DNA of 64,000 bases from Candidatus Villigracilis adiacens (GTDB lineage: Bacteria; Chloroflexota; Anaerolineae; Anaerolineales; Villigracilaceae). Location of the stretch: positions 186,001 to 250,000 of the forward strand of contig JADJBU010000002.1 in the NCBI GenBank assembly GCA_016703605.1. The letters are read 5' to 3'. Shown here piece after piece: positions 1-8,256 of this stretch; the first letter of the stretch is position 1; every line of letters begins with the position of its first letter. Position numbers and translations under genes: made by a program. Under the pieces are notes generated by a model. The model saw only the letters and a list, made by a program, of their open reading frames with translations, had not been told where the DNA came from and did not search any database.

Positions 1-141
1 CAGGTCGGCGCGCGAGTAATTCATCACACCAAGCGCAAACGACGACCGCGTCACCGGCTCAACAGCCGAAGCGTCCTCCCCAAAGAACAAATCAAGGCGA
101 ACCGGCCCCAGATCAATGACGATTTTCTGTGAATCAAGCAT
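1..141 (-). CDS. Unidentified protein, N-terminal part (runs off window)
   Basis: An open frame starts with ATG at 141-139 and runs off the left edge, giving 47 residues beginning MLDSQKIVIDLGPVRLDLFF. I do not recognise the family. The frame is supported by its position: the start lies about 15 bp after a perfect 18-bp palindrome and downstream of a good minus-strand promoter, so this is probably the regulated gene of that promoter. The visible residues show no signal peptide or membrane segment. The product function cannot be assigned from this fragment. Confidence 0.6.
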   Translation of the reverse strand, partial: MLDSQKIVIDLGPVRLDLFFGEDASAVEPVTRSSFALGVMNYSRADL

Positions 142-155
142 ATCGAACTCCTCTC

Positions 156-173
156 ACCATCCATATGGATGGT
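156..173. promoter_or_regulatory. Palindromic operator, copy 1 (promoter-proximal)
   Basis: The sequence ACCATCCATATGGATGGT is a perfect 18-bp palindrome. It sits between the inferred transcription start (about 177) and the start codon at 141 of the leftmost gene. A second copy of its 14-bp core lies 62 bp away, centre to centre. The layout is typical of a dimeric repressor site; the regulator is not in the window. Confidence 0.65.
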
Positions 174-183
174 ATTTTTACGT

Positions 184-211
184 ATTTTACTCACTATCTT
201 TGACTTGTCAA
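184..211 (-). promoter_or_regulatory. Sigma-70-like promoter between twin operators
   Basis: On the minus strand TTGACA (211-206) is followed after 16 bp by TAAAAT (189-184). It points to the gene starting at 141 and is bracketed by the two CATCCATATGGATG palindromes at 158-171 and 220-233. Confidence 0.65.
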
Positions 212-219
212 GGGAAAAA

Positions 220-233
220 CATCCATATGGATG
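220..233. promoter_or_regulatory. Palindromic operator, copy 2 (upstream)
   Basis: CATCCATATGGATG repeats the core of the palindrome at 156-173. It lies just upstream of the -35 hexamer. The 62-bp spacing is close to six helical turns, so two bound dimers would face the same side, which would allow looping across the promoter. Confidence 0.6.
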
Positions 234-339
234 GTACACAGACGACCTCCAGCCCTCTCAAACACCGCTCCCCGCCTCAACCCCAGACCTGGAACCTGCC
301 AGCCCATATTGATTTTGTACTATCGTAAGGTGAAGAACA

Positions 340-379
340 AAAAATAAAAATCGCCCACGAAATCTTCATTTCGGGGCGA
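340..379 (-). terminator. Rho-independent terminator for the lipoprotein gene
   Basis: On the minus strand a 12-bp stem (TCGCCC-CGAAAT type, one bulged A) with a 4-nt loop at 351-379 is followed by a T-rich tract (350-340). It lies downstream of the lipoprotein gene ending at 542, beyond the double-hairpin repeat. Confidence 0.7.
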
Positions 380-389
380 GTCAAGATTA

Positions 390-515
390 GTGGGTGTGCT
401 AAAAGTTTGTAGATGAGTTTGCTCTCTTCGCCGTCCTCGGCGAAGGATTTACTCGCAGGACGCCGCCGAGGACGGCGGCTTTGAGCCAGATTACAACAAA
501 CTTTGAGTGCTCCCG
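390..515. repeat. Double-hairpin repeat with complementary TCCT/AGGA loops (copy 1)
   Basis: Hairpin 1 is TTCGCCG-TCCT-CGGCGAA (427-444); hairpin 2 is GCCGCCG-AGGA-CGGCGGC (462-479). The two 4-nt loops are reverse complements. The pair is flanked by an inverted AAAGTTTGT / ACAAACTTT. Related elements occur at eight other intergenic sites in this window, with different stem sequences. It lies in the 3' region of the lipoprotein gene. Confidence 0.7.
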
Positions 516-541
516 ATTAGTGAGTGTGAAAGACAGATGTT

Positions 542-1630
542 TTACCTTGGTCCGGAAAACTCACATGAGCAAGTAGCTGAATTCCAAGTATATTCAGCGT
601 CGCATGTTTGTTCGACACAGCCGGGCGCGCCTGGCACGCTGGCAGGTCCCTCAACGGATGGAGGGATAAACACAGCGCATAAACCAGGCTCCTTGCCGGT
701 GGGCTGGAATCCCACCGCCATGCGGCAGGAATTGTCGAGTTCCGCAACCGCTTTGATGGGATAGAAAATTGTCAATTCCGAGTCTGCTGCGCCGGCTTGT
801 TCATGCGTGAATTGATCGTTGATGTCGAATTCGCCGGGGTCGAGCAACGATGTCCCTGCCCACATATTGATCATGAATTTGGAAGGATTTCCGAGAGCGG
901 ATTTTTTGATGGCAAACTCAATGACGTTCGGGTCGTTCGGCGAAATACGAGCCCAGGCTGAGTCTGGATCGTTGCCTTGACCCTGGTCGAACACCATCGT
1001 TTCAAAGCCGTCGCCGGTATTGATGGAGCTTTCATCGGTCAGCAATGGGATTTCAGCGCCCACATCATGGTTTGCGTCCTGGTAAATTTGAACGCCATCC
1101 ACCGACCAATCCCCGGACTGCGGTATAAATCCAACAATCAACCAGTCGCCTTTGCCGTTGAGAGTATCGTCGATTTCAACGGCATACTTTTCGCTGCTGG
1201 AACTGGCCGCCTTCAATCCATTGAACGCTATGCTTGCGAAGATCCATGTGTCATCCTGAAAGACCTTCGTGTTTACAATGTCCAGTTGGGAGAAGTAGAC
1301 ATCCATGGTGTTCGCGTTGAAAGGGCGTTCAAAACGCCCAAACGTGAAGCGGTCTCCTCCAATTAAGGTCTTTTCTTCGAAGCTTTTGGACGAATCAAAG
1401 TCGGCCGCTTCGCCGCTCTGTTTCTCAGGCAGGTTGCCTGGGGGTATGACGGTGTGTTGAATCGACGGTTCCTCGACAGCCGGAACCTCGGTTGCCGAGG
1501 AACCGGTTGGTACGGACTCAGTCGGCGCTGGCTCAGTCGCTTCGGATGAAGCGCCGGGTAAGCCGCACGCCGAAATAATAACAGTCATGACGGTCATTAG
1601 TATTATCGTTCTGAATTTGTTGACGTTCAT
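542..1630 (-). CDS. Hypothetical lipoprotein with Cys-rich tail
   Basis: 362 residues from ATG at 1630, preceded by AAGGA at a good distance; the longer frame start has no such site. The N-terminus is a lipoprotein signal peptide ending in a lipobox (IISAC, Cys near residue 21), followed by a Thr/Pro/Glu-rich linker and a globular part of about 250 residues rich in acidic and aromatic residues. The C-terminal 30 residues hold a cluster of cysteines (CVEQTC...CSCEF) of the kind seen in small disulfide-bonded modules. I infer a cell-surface binding protein, possibly with a DOMON- or carbohydrate-binding-like fold, but no family is certain. It is monocistronic with its own terminator. Confidence 0.75.
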   Translation of the reverse strand: MNVNKFRTIILMTVMTVIISACGLPGASSEATEPAPTESVPTGSSATEVPAVEEPSIQHTVIPPGNLPEKQSGEAADFDSSKSFEEKTLIGGDRFTFGRFERPFNANTMDVYFSQLDIVNTKVFQDDTWIFASIAFNGLKAASSSSEKYAVEIDDTLNGKGDWLIVGFIPQSGDWSVDGVQIYQDANHDVGAEIPLLTDESSINTGDGFETMVFDQGQGNDPDSAWARISPNDPNVIEFAIKKSALGNPSKFMINMWAGTSLLDPGEFDINDQFTHEQAGAADSELTIFYPIKAVAELDNSCRMAVGFQPTGKEPGLCAVFIPPSVEGPASVPGAPGCVEQTCDAEYTWNSATCSCEFSGPR

Positions 1631-1814
1631 TGATTTTTCCTTGTTTCGAAATTTGATTTGATGTGAGCGCATTTCATTTTATGGGTTTACTTTCAAACTT
1701 GAATGGTACGGCAGTACCTTTTGATGAAAAATAGTACTTAAGGTTTCCCGGTGATTGATGCAGACCATATCGAAGGATAGTTTCAGCCTCGCTGATATTC
1801 TCCCTTTTGAGGTT

Positions 1815-1820
1815 TATAAT
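1815..1820 (+). promoter_or_regulatory. -10 hexamer next to the AhpD-like start
   Basis: TATAAT ends 6 bp before the ATG at 1827. If used, transcription would begin at or next to the start codon, giving a leaderless mRNA. No good -35 was found. Confidence 0.35.
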
Positions 1821-1826
1821 TTCTTC

Positions 1827-2363
1827 ATGCCATTCATTCCTGCTCCCCAACACATCCCTCTCCTTTTGAAACTCGGCATCCTGCTCTCCGAAAAAATCAC
1901 CGGGCAGACCATGCTCCCCCCGCGCATTCTCTCGTGGTATCCCAAAGCCGCCATCGGCTCCGGCGTGATGGAAGCGTTCGTTGCCCATGAAGACGGGCGC
2001 ATGGACAAGCGTATGCTCAAGCTTATCCGCATGACTGCTTCTCAAGCTGTTGCCTGCCCCTTCTGCGTGGACATGAACTCACACGAATATCTCAAACATG
2101 GCATCACAGACGAAGAAGCTGAATCCCTGCGCGGTGACATAGAACAGATTGTTTCGTTTTCAGAACGCGAAAAACTGGCGATCACCTACACCCGCCTCAT
2201 CTCATCCACCCCCTTGAAATTCCACCCCGATATTGTTGAAAAAGTAAAAGCCGCCTTCACCGAACGGGAATTCGTCATCCTCGTCAGCACGGCGGCACAG
2301 GTCAATTTTTGGGCAAGGCTCATTCAGGGACTCGGCATCCCGCCCGCCGGGTTTGGGGAATAA
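1827..2363 (+). CDS. AhpD-like / carboxymuconolactone decarboxylase family protein
   Basis: 178 residues from ATG 1827; an upstream in-frame ATG at 1758 would add 23 residues without improving the family fit. The central motif reads CPFCVDMNSHE, the CxxC...H signature of the AhpD-like alkylhydroperoxidase / carboxymuconolactone decarboxylase fold, where the cysteines act as a redox or peroxide-reacting pair. The protein is all-helical by composition and lacks a signal peptide, so it is cytoplasmic. It stands alone between a divergent lipoprotein gene and a convergent secreted protein and ends at a bidirectional terminator. The exact substrate is unknown. Confidence 0.8.
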   Translation: MPFIPAPQHIPLLLKLGILLSEKITGQTMLPPRILSWYPKAAIGSGVMEAFVAHEDGRMDKRMLKLIRMTASQAVACPFCVDMNSHEYLKHGITDEEAESLRGDIEQIVSFSEREKLAITYTRLISSTPLKFHPDIVEKVKAAFTEREFVILVSTAAQVNFWARLIQGLGIPPAGFGE

Positions 2364-2413
2364 TAAAAAGACTTCCGAAGTCTTTAAGACTTCGGAAGTC
2401 TGGTCTGTTTTTT
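2364..2413. terminator. Bidirectional terminator between convergent genes
   Basis: GACTTCCGAAGTC (2370-2382) and GACTTCGGAAGTC (2388-2400) form a 13-bp stem with a 5-nt loop, flanked by AAAAA on the left and a T-run (2407-2413) on the right. It can serve both the AhpD-like gene and the convergent sortase-fusion gene. Confidence 0.8.
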
Positions 2414-4485
2414 TACTCGTTGACCACACTGACCAGCACGGCTCTTACCACCCTTCTGAATAGATACGTTTCATTCAATGGGTTGTATCCCGAGCAGGTG
2501 ATGAGGGTGAGGTACGCAGCATCTTGCTTGGATTCAAAAGCGAAGCTGGTCGAATACGGACGCGCTAATCTCGTGTTGCGCACTTCATAGACGTACTTCA
2601 CGCCTCCAAAGTGGACGATGACCTGGTCGCCATACTTGAGCGACTTCAACGCCGCAAACGGACCGTCCAACCCGCTGGCGTTGGTGACGTGCGCGGTAAG
2701 CACAGAGTTGCCATTCCAGGTGGGGAAGGCGGTGCCGTTCAGCCAGCCGGTGTCATTGCCGAGCCAGGTTACATCCCAGGTCTTGTCTTTGTTTTGGGGC
2801 ACGCCCACAATCGTGGACTTTACATTTAATGAAGGAATCTCCAGCCATAAGTCGCCGAGTTCCGCGTATTCAAGAGTGGCAGGCTGAACCGGCAGGGCGG
2901 TGATTTTATTCGGGGCAAAACCAGTTTTTGGCAGGGAAGAGGCTTCAGTCTTTTCCGTCTTCGTGGTTATCGTCGTTCCGGACGCCGCCACAGTGAAGTC
3001 AATCGTATAGTCCGCGCCGTCGTTGATGGGGAAATGGAGCAGGCTTGTGATGGACGTGGTGCCGCAGACAAAGAGGCGGTAACTTCCGCCCGGCAGGGCG
3101 CTGCTCAGGTTGATGAGGGCTGTGTTGGGGATGTAGGTAACGCTGCTGGGGGTGATCAGTATATCGTCGCCGCCGAGGGCAACCGCGCAGGAGGCGGTGT
3201 CAATTACTCCGTTTGGTCCCAGCTCGATGATCTTGTAATTGTTCGGGTTCGTGACGTCATCCGCGCCTGAGTCGCCGCTCGGATTATTGACATCCTCGCC
3301 AAAGGTGACGGTGAAACTGGTAGGACCACTGGGGTAATTGGGTTGCAAAGTATACCCAGCCATGACAGGCGAAGTGACCCCCGCATATTTCAAGCTGCCG
3401 CTGCCGGCGTAACTCACCACCGGAAAGCCGTTGGCGTTGATGGCAATTGAGGTGTAACTTCCCACATTTCCGGCGCTATCCACGGTGGAAACCCCGTTTC
3501 CGGCGGAGCAGGTTGTGTTTCCGCAGGCAGCGATTTTCAGGTCACTGTTACCGACATCGTAGTAGCTGATAAAGGGAATGCCGCTCGCATCCAATGCGAT
3601 CGAAGAGTACATATTTCCCGGAAAAGACGTGCTGTCTATGGCGGTTGTGGTGTTCCCGGAGGAGCAGGTCGCATTTCCGCAGGACGCGACTTTCATAGTG
3701 GTGCTGGAGCCTTGGTAGCTGATAATGGGAACGCCGCTGGAACTCAATTCAAGAGAAGTGGAGTATGCTCCCGCAGCATCCAGGGTAACCACCCCTCCCA
3801 GTGTGCAATTAAAATTTGAGCAGTATGCCAGCTTCAAATTACCCGACGCGATGTAACTTACCACAGGGAAGCCGCTGGAGTTCAACTCCAGCGAGGTGTA
3901 AAGACCCGCCGCTACAGTGCCATCCAGGCTAACTATGGTCTTGGTTCCGCAGATCGCGTTGGTACAAATGGCAACTTTCGGGTCGGTGTTGGTGGAGTCG
4001 TAATAACTGATAACGGGAAATCCGCTGGCGTTCAGTTCCAGCGATGTGTATTCGCCTACATCGCCCGCGCTGTCCACAGTGGTGATGGTATTGCCTGCCG
4101 AGCAGGAGGCGTTTCCGCAAACTACTACTTTTAGATCGGTATTGGTTTCATCCCAGTAGCTGATAACGGGGAAGCCGCTGGCGTTCAATTTGATCGAGGA
4201 GTACTGCCCCACATCAACGCCGCCGGTGCCATCCACGGTGGTGGTGATGTTGCCTGCCGAGCAGGTTTCGTCTCCGCAAACTGCCACCTTCAAATCGCGG
4301 TCGTTGTCATCATAGTAGCTGATGACGGGGAATCCGCTGGCGTTCAATACCAGCGAGGTCCATTGTCCTCCAACCCCCGTATCCACGGTGTTAATCGTGG
4401 CAGCGGCGCGCGCAGGGGCGGCTTGTAACGACAGCAAAAGGGCAAGCGTTAAGGCATGGAAAAAATATTTCCGTACAGATTTCAT
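2413..4485 (-). CDS. Secreted repeat protein with C-terminal sortase domain
   Basis: 690 residues from ATG 4485, preceded by GGAGGA. Residues 1-26 are a Sec signal peptide (ending APARA). Residues ~30-370 hold about seven ~48-residue repeats of the pattern YTSLxLNASGFPVISYYD...DLKVAxCGNxxCSxGN, likely a beta-propeller. A ~110-residue beta-rich segment follows. The motif LPKTGF begins at ~518, then a class D/E-like sortase domain fills 545-690 with the expected His (~599), catalytic Cys in TLITC (~664) and Arg (677/678). There is no C-terminal membrane anchor. Sortases join surface proteins through LPxTG signals, so this chain carries both an LPxTG-like motif and an enzyme. Self-processing or attachment to another cell-surface partner is inference. 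Confidence 0.8.
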   Translation of the reverse strand: MKSVRKYFFHALTLALLLSLQAAPARAAATINTVDTGVGGQWTSLVLNASGFPVISYYDDNDRDLKVAVCGDETCSAGNITTTVDGTGGVDVGQYSSIKLNASGFPVISYWDETNTDLKVVVCGNASCSAGNTITTVDSAGDVGEYTSLELNASGFPVISYYDSTNTDPKVAICTNAICGTKTIVSLDGTVAAGLYTSLELNSSGFPVVSYIASGNLKLAYCSNFNCTLGGVVTLDAAGAYSTSLELSSSGVPIISYQGSSTTMKVASCGNATCSSGNTTTAIDSTSFPGNMYSSIALDASGIPFISYYDVGNSDLKIAACGNTTCSAGNGVSTVDSAGNVGSYTSIAINANGFPVVSYAGSGSLKYAGVTSPVMAGYTLQPNYPSGPTSFTVTFGEDVNNPSGDSGADDVTNPNNYKIIELGPNGVIDTASCAVALGGDDILITPSSVTYIPNTALINLSSALPGGSYRLFVCGTTSITSLLHFPINDGADYTIDFTVAASGTTITTKTEKTEASSLPKTGFAPNKITALPVQPATLEYAELGDLWLEIPSLNVKSTIVGVPQNKDKTWDVTWLGNDTGWLNGTAFPTWNGNSVLTAHVTNASGLDGPFAALKSLKYGDQVIVHFGGVKYVYEVRNTRLARPYSTSFAFESKQDAAYLTLITCSGYNPLNETYLFRRVVRAVLVSVVNE

Positions 4486-4624
4486 CACAGGTTCCTCCGG
4501 TGAAGTGGGTACCCAAAATCCCCCCAGTCGCCGCGCAGGCAACCTGGATTTTGAGAGAGTTGCGGGATTATACAGGTAAATCCGATTGATTCCAGCCGTA
4601 TAACAGTTTTGTGAAGAAGCAAAG

Positions 4625-4745
4625 GTTGTCAATGTGGACTGCAAAATCTCCTGATTTTGCTCGAAAGTCGGGAGATGTCGCCATGGCGCCACAGCGCCGC
4701 TTTCGACTTCGTGCCTGACATGTTTTGCTTGCACACCAGTTTTGC
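4625..4745. repeat. Double-hairpin repeat (copy 2)
   Basis: GGACTGCAAAATC-TCCT-GATTTTGC forms hairpin 1; a second stem TCGAAAG...CTTTCGA encloses GTCGGGAGATG and a GGCGCC palindrome. The loop TCTCC can pair with GGAGA of the second unit. It is nearly identical to the copy at 47215-47330, including flanking GTTGTCA and GCACACC, so this pair is recent. It lies upstream of the sortase-fusion gene. Confidence 0.7.
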
Positions 4746-4764
4746 GAAGAAGTGAATTGGGGAT

Positions 4765-4801
4765 AAAAAGACCTCCGAAGTCAAGACGACTTCGGAGGTC
4801 T
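4765..4801 (-). terminator. Terminator after etfA
   Basis: AGACCTCCGAAGTC / GACTTCGGAGGTCT form a perfect 14-bp stem with a 5-nt loop, followed on the minus strand by TTTTT. It lies 26 bp after the etfA stop. Confidence 0.8.
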
Positions 4802-4826
4802 CAATTACCAATCTCCAATTACCAAT

Positions 4827-5840
4827 TCACTTCCCCAATTTCTTCTTCATCGCTTCCGTCAATGCCGGGAGGATCTGGAACAGATCACCAACCACGCCGT
4901 AGCGGGCTTGCTTGAAGATGGGCGCATCAGCATCTTTGTTGATGGCGACGATGACCTTGGCATTTCTCATACCGACCAGATGTTGAATCGCGCCGGAGAT
5001 GCCGTTGGCAATGTATAAATCAGGAGCAACGACCTTACCGGTCTGACCCACTTGATGGGCGTATGGGATGTACCCGCCGTCCACTGCTGCGCGGCTTGCG
5101 CCGACAGCGCCGCCGAGCAACTGCGCTAGGTCAGTGATGAGTGCAAAGCCCTGCTGGGCGCGCCAGACTTCTGCTTGTTTCTCGTCCATGCCTGCGGGCG
5201 GAGTGAGGGATGGGTTGTTGGAAACGCCGCGTCCACCAGAGACGATGATGCCTGCGTCGCCCAGGTTGACGGCGCTTTCGGAAGCAGAGTAGCCTTCGAC
5301 GCTGGATTTCGCTTCACCCGCCGCCGCAACTTTGGTGATGGTTCCGCTTTTGCCCGCTTCACGCTCCGGCTTGGCGAAGGCACGTCCGCGAATGGTTGCC
5401 ATGACGGGCTTGCCAGAGCAGACGGTCTTTTCCATCAACTTGCCTTCGTAGATCGGACGGGTGGCGACGAATGAATCGCCGTTCGCTTCGAGACCGATGA
5501 GATCGGTCAGCACGCCGGTGTTCAAGTCCACGGCTGCCATGGCGGCAAGCTCACGGGTTCGAGTCGTTGTGGGGAACAGGATCAGGTTCGGGTTAAGAGA
5601 TGAAGCGAGCGCGGAGAGGGTCGAGGCATACGTCTCAGCGCGATAATCTTCCAGTGAGGAATCATCCGCAACGAGGACTTCATCCGCGCCGTATTCAATG
5701 GCGGCTTTCGCAACTTCATCTACGCCAGAACCGAACACCAACGCAACGGCTGAACCAAAACTTTTTGCAAGACCGAGCGCCTCCCACGAAGCGGGCTGCA
5801 CCTCGCCCTTGAAATGGTCAATATAAACAAACGTTTTCAT
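4827..5840 (-). CDS. etfA: Electron transfer flavoprotein alpha subunit
   Basis: 337 residues, normal family length. The N-terminal half is the adenine-nucleotide-fold domain (MKTFVYIDHFKGEVQPASWEA), and the C-terminal half holds the FAD site: GGRG (near 205), PxLYIANGISGAIQHL, and VAINKDADAPIF, the hallmark ETF-alpha motif. ETF carries electrons from acyl-CoA and other flavin dehydrogenases to the quinone pool. The start overlaps the etfB stop by four bases (ATGA), so the two are translationally coupled in the order etfB-etfA. A terminator follows at once. No ETF-quinone oxidoreductase is adjacent. Confidence 0.95.
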   Translation of the reverse strand: MKTFVYIDHFKGEVQPASWEALGLAKSFGSAVALVFGSGVDEVAKAAIEYGADEVLVADDSSLEDYRAETYASTLSALASSLNPNLILFPTTTRTRELAAMAAVDLNTGVLTDLIGLEANGDSFVATRPIYEGKLMEKTVCSGKPVMATIRGRAFAKPEREAGKSGTITKVAAAGEAKSSVEGYSASESAVNLGDAGIIVSGGRGVSNNPSLTPPAGMDEKQAEVWRAQQGFALITDLAQLLGGAVGASRAAVDGGYIPYAHQVGQTGKVVAPDLYIANGISGAIQHLVGMRNAKVIVAINKDADAPIFKQARYGVVGDLFQILPALTEAMKKKLGK

Positions 5841-6607
5841 AGCACCTTCTCCGCGATGATTTTGTCGGCGAGTTTTTCGGCGATCTCGGCGGGGCTTTCA
5901 CCGGTGATCATTTCCACTTCGCGCGTGTCGCTGGGCGGGGTGATCAATTCAGTACGCGTGACGATTGCCGTCGGCGCAGAAACGCCGAGGTCTGCCAACG
6001 ACCAAACCGGGATATTCGCCTTCGACGCTTTGCGGATGCCCATGAACGACGGGTAGCGCGGCTCGCCAATGCTTTGCACGACGCTCAACACCGCGGGCAG
6101 ATTCGCTTTCATGATCTGACGACCTTCTTCGAGGACTCGCTCGACTGTCACCGCGCTTCCTTCGACCTTTATGCTGCCAGCCAACCCAAGCATTGGGTAA
6201 CCCAGAAGCCTTGCCGTCTGCGGGGGAGTGAGTCCCGCGCCATTGTCGAGAGTCTGCCGACCGAAGACGACCATATCCGCGCCGCCGATCTTTTGGATGG
6301 CAGCCGCCAGAACTTTCGCCGCGCCGACGGTGTCGAGGTTTTCGAGCGCCGGATCCGAAACGAGGATGGCTTCATCCGCGCCCATGGCGAGTGCGTGCTT
6401 GAGCGCTTCCTTCGCGGATTCGGGTCCGACGCACAAGGCGGTGACCGTTCCGCCGGTGGCTTCCTTCTGCTGTAACGCGCCTTCAACCGCGTACTCATCG
6501 AACGGGTTGATGACCAGCGGCGCGTCGCCCCATGAGACCTGCCCGCCCTCGGCTTTAACTTTCGCCTCCGAGTCGGGGACTTGCTTGATACATGCGATGA
6601 TTTTCAA
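5837..6607 (-). CDS. etfB: Electron transfer flavoprotein beta subunit
   Basis: 256 residues, full length. The start codon is TTG at 6607-6605 (TTG AAA ATC ATC), preceded by GGAG. The protein begins KIIACIKQVPDSEAKVK, typical for EtfB, and contains the conserved ALAMGADEAILV stretch and, late in the chain, KASKANIPVWSLADLGV, the signature region that follows the AMP-binding part. It pairs with EtfA to form the soluble FAD/AMP heterodimer. It is the first gene of a two-gene operon. Confidence 0.95.
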   Translation of the reverse strand: MKIIACIKQVPDSEAKVKAEGGQVSWGDAPLVINPFDEYAVEGALQQKEATGGTVTALCVGPESAKEALKHALAMGADEAILVSDPALENLDTVGAAKVLAAAIQKIGGADMVVFGRQTLDNGAGLTPPQTARLLGYPMLGLAGSIKVEGSAVTVERVLEEGRQIMKANLPAVLSVVQSIGEPRYPSFMGIRKASKANIPVWSLADLGVSAPTAIVTRTELITPPSDTREVEMITGESPAEIAEKLADKIIAEKVL

Positions 6608-6621
6608 GATAGACTCCTACA

Positions 6622-7626
6622 TCATTTATTATATTTTTGAATCGGATTAGTATGTATATCCGAACACTTTTTTTCTAATTTCCAATCTATAGGGGTTTCA
6701 ACCTTCGTTAAGGAGATGACGCTGATTGCGTCGTTCTTGACTATAAAAATTTTTACTGGCTTTAGCGTTGTTGTATCCAATTCTCTGTATAAATAATAGC
6801 GGTTTGAATCGGCGAGTAAATAATAGTAACCAGCATAATTATATGTACCGTTTTCTTCCGATTCTCCGTCGATACCCAGGGGAGTGTTTGAATGAAAGAC
6901 GGTCATCATTGGGGAATCTACAATGTCCGTACAACCGGCGTACAGTCCGCTTTCATATGCATATAAAGACCGGAACGTAAGCGGTATGACAATACAGAAA
7001 AATAGCGCCAAAAATTTTGGCATTTTTCGAAAAAACAATGACAATCTGGTGTCATCGTCCAGCGCATCTGCACCAGTTCCCAACAACGCGAAAATGAAGA
7101 CCAATGTAGCAGCAGCATTAAGGATTTGATTCGAAGTTAAAAATCTGAAAGATAAGTATGAGAAAGAAGCAATGGTTGCATTTACAAAGATCACATATAG
7201 AATGGCTAGCCAAGACCTGGTTGATTGTTCTTTTTCTCGTATTAGTTTTGTTGCATAACGAGCAAAAGGCGGCAAAATTATTATTACAAGAAAATAGATA
7301 AGAAGGAGAAAAACAATATCGGTTATTAGGGAGATGAAAAAGGAAACCCCTTTAACCATCGTCTGCTCATATGTTTGAGAAACATATCCGAGTCTGGGCA
7401 GCGATATTGCCTCTTGGTAGCCGTAAATTCTAAGGTAGCCCAACAGCCATAGTAACAAGCCTGTTACAGCCGCAATTCCTGTGACCGAGCCCAAAATCCT
7501 AAAAACAAAATCCCAATTGATGACAGGTATTTTCTCAAGGTCAAACGAGACTTCGGAAGACTGAACCACTCTTGGTGTCTTTTTTGCCGTTTTGGATGTT
7601 CTTTTTTTTACACTTTTCATTTTCAC
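6622..7626 (-). CDS. Unidentified integral membrane protein
   Basis: 334 residues; ATG 7626 or ATG 7620 could start it. A basic N-terminal tail (KKRTSKTAKK) is followed by about five membrane segments between residues 45 and 225, then a ~110-residue soluble C-terminal part rich in Tyr (YNYAGYYYLLADSNRYYLYREL). I do not recognise the family. The coding DNA is clearly AT-richer than that of the neighbouring etf genes, as are the three small genes upstream, which suggests a separately acquired block. Four adjacent genes on the same strand look like one transcription unit. Confidence 0.65.
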   Translation of the reverse strand: MKMKSVKKRTSKTAKKTPRVVQSSEVSFDLEKIPVINWDFVFRILGSVTGIAAVTGLLLWLLGYLRIYGYQEAISLPRLGYVSQTYEQTMVKGVSFFISLITDIVFLLLIYFLVIIILPPFARYATKLIREKEQSTRSWLAILYVIFVNATIASFSYLSFRFLTSNQILNAAATLVFIFALLGTGADALDDDTRLSLFFRKMPKFLALFFCIVIPLTFRSLYAYESGLYAGCTDIVDSPMMTVFHSNTPLGIDGESEENGTYNYAGYYYLLADSNRYYLYRELDTTTLKPVKIFIVKNDAISVISLTKVETPIDWKLEKKCSDIHTNPIQKYNK

Positions 7627-7662
7627 TCTTTTGAGAGCTAAATATTGATCAACTTGATAACC

Positions 7663-7941
7663 CTACTTTATGTAAGCCATCAGAACCAACACATCCATAC
7701 CGATAACTGCCACAATACCCAATAAACTAAACGCCTTTTGCCAGAACAGCCAGCTTTGTTTCTTCTCCAGCCGTTTCAAGAAAAATCCCTTGAAGGGCAG
7801 GGGGATTTTTTCATTCGTGAGGCTGGCATACAGGTCTTTATAGTACTCCTCTGTTTTAAACCAGAGTTTGTAGCTGTTCGAAATAAATAAAAAGCTAAAT
7901 AAAAGAAAGATGACGACAAAACCAAAAGGCGGGTTTTCCAT
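7663..7941 (-). CDS. Small membrane protein, 92 aa
   Basis: Two predicted membrane helices (residues 6-22 and 66-88) flank a charged cytoplasmic loop (KTEEYYKDLYASLTNEKIPL). The start is one base away from the stop of the upstream 94-residue gene, so they are probably coupled. No family recognised. It belongs to the AT-rich small membrane protein block. Confidence 0.6.
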   Translation of the reverse strand: MENPPFGFVVIFLLFSFLFISNSYKLWFKTEEYYKDLYASLTNEKIPLPFKGFFLKRLEKKQSWLFWQKAFSLLGIVAVIGMDVLVLMAYIK

Positions 7942-7942
7942 A

Positions 7943-8227
7943 CTATTTGATCACAAAGGTCATAAACATAAATAACAGATACATCAATCCGCCTGCGGCG
8001 GCGACCATATTGGCGATGCCGCTCCACTCGGGCGAAATACCGCGCAGGATGAAATTGAGGGCGATCAGGTACCAGGTCAGGGGGTGTGCCCAGCGGACGA
8101 TCAACAGGCGAAATCCGCTTATATCTGCTGCGATCTTTTGAGGGACCCAAAAGGTATAAATAAGCGCAACAACCAGGGCTAGCCCAGCCCAAACAAACCA
8201 CGGCAGGTTAAGGAATCCTTTGATCAT
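7943..8227 (-). CDS. Small membrane protein, 94 aa
   Basis: ATG 8227 is chosen because the preceding residues of the longer frame are polar and unlike the rest. The chain has three hydrophobic segments (WAGLALVVALIYTFWV, PLTWYLIALNFILR, MVAAAGGLMYLLFMFMTF), suggesting an inner-membrane protein. It directly precedes the 92-residue membrane gene. Function unknown. Confidence 0.6.
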   Translation of the reverse strand: MIKGFLNLPWFVWAGLALVVALIYTFWVPQKIAADISGFRLLIVRWAHPLTWYLIALNFILRGISPEWSGIANMVAAAGGLMYLLFMFMTFVIK

Positions 8228-8256
8228 CAGGTGTATTTCTCCATGCCGATGCGGTG

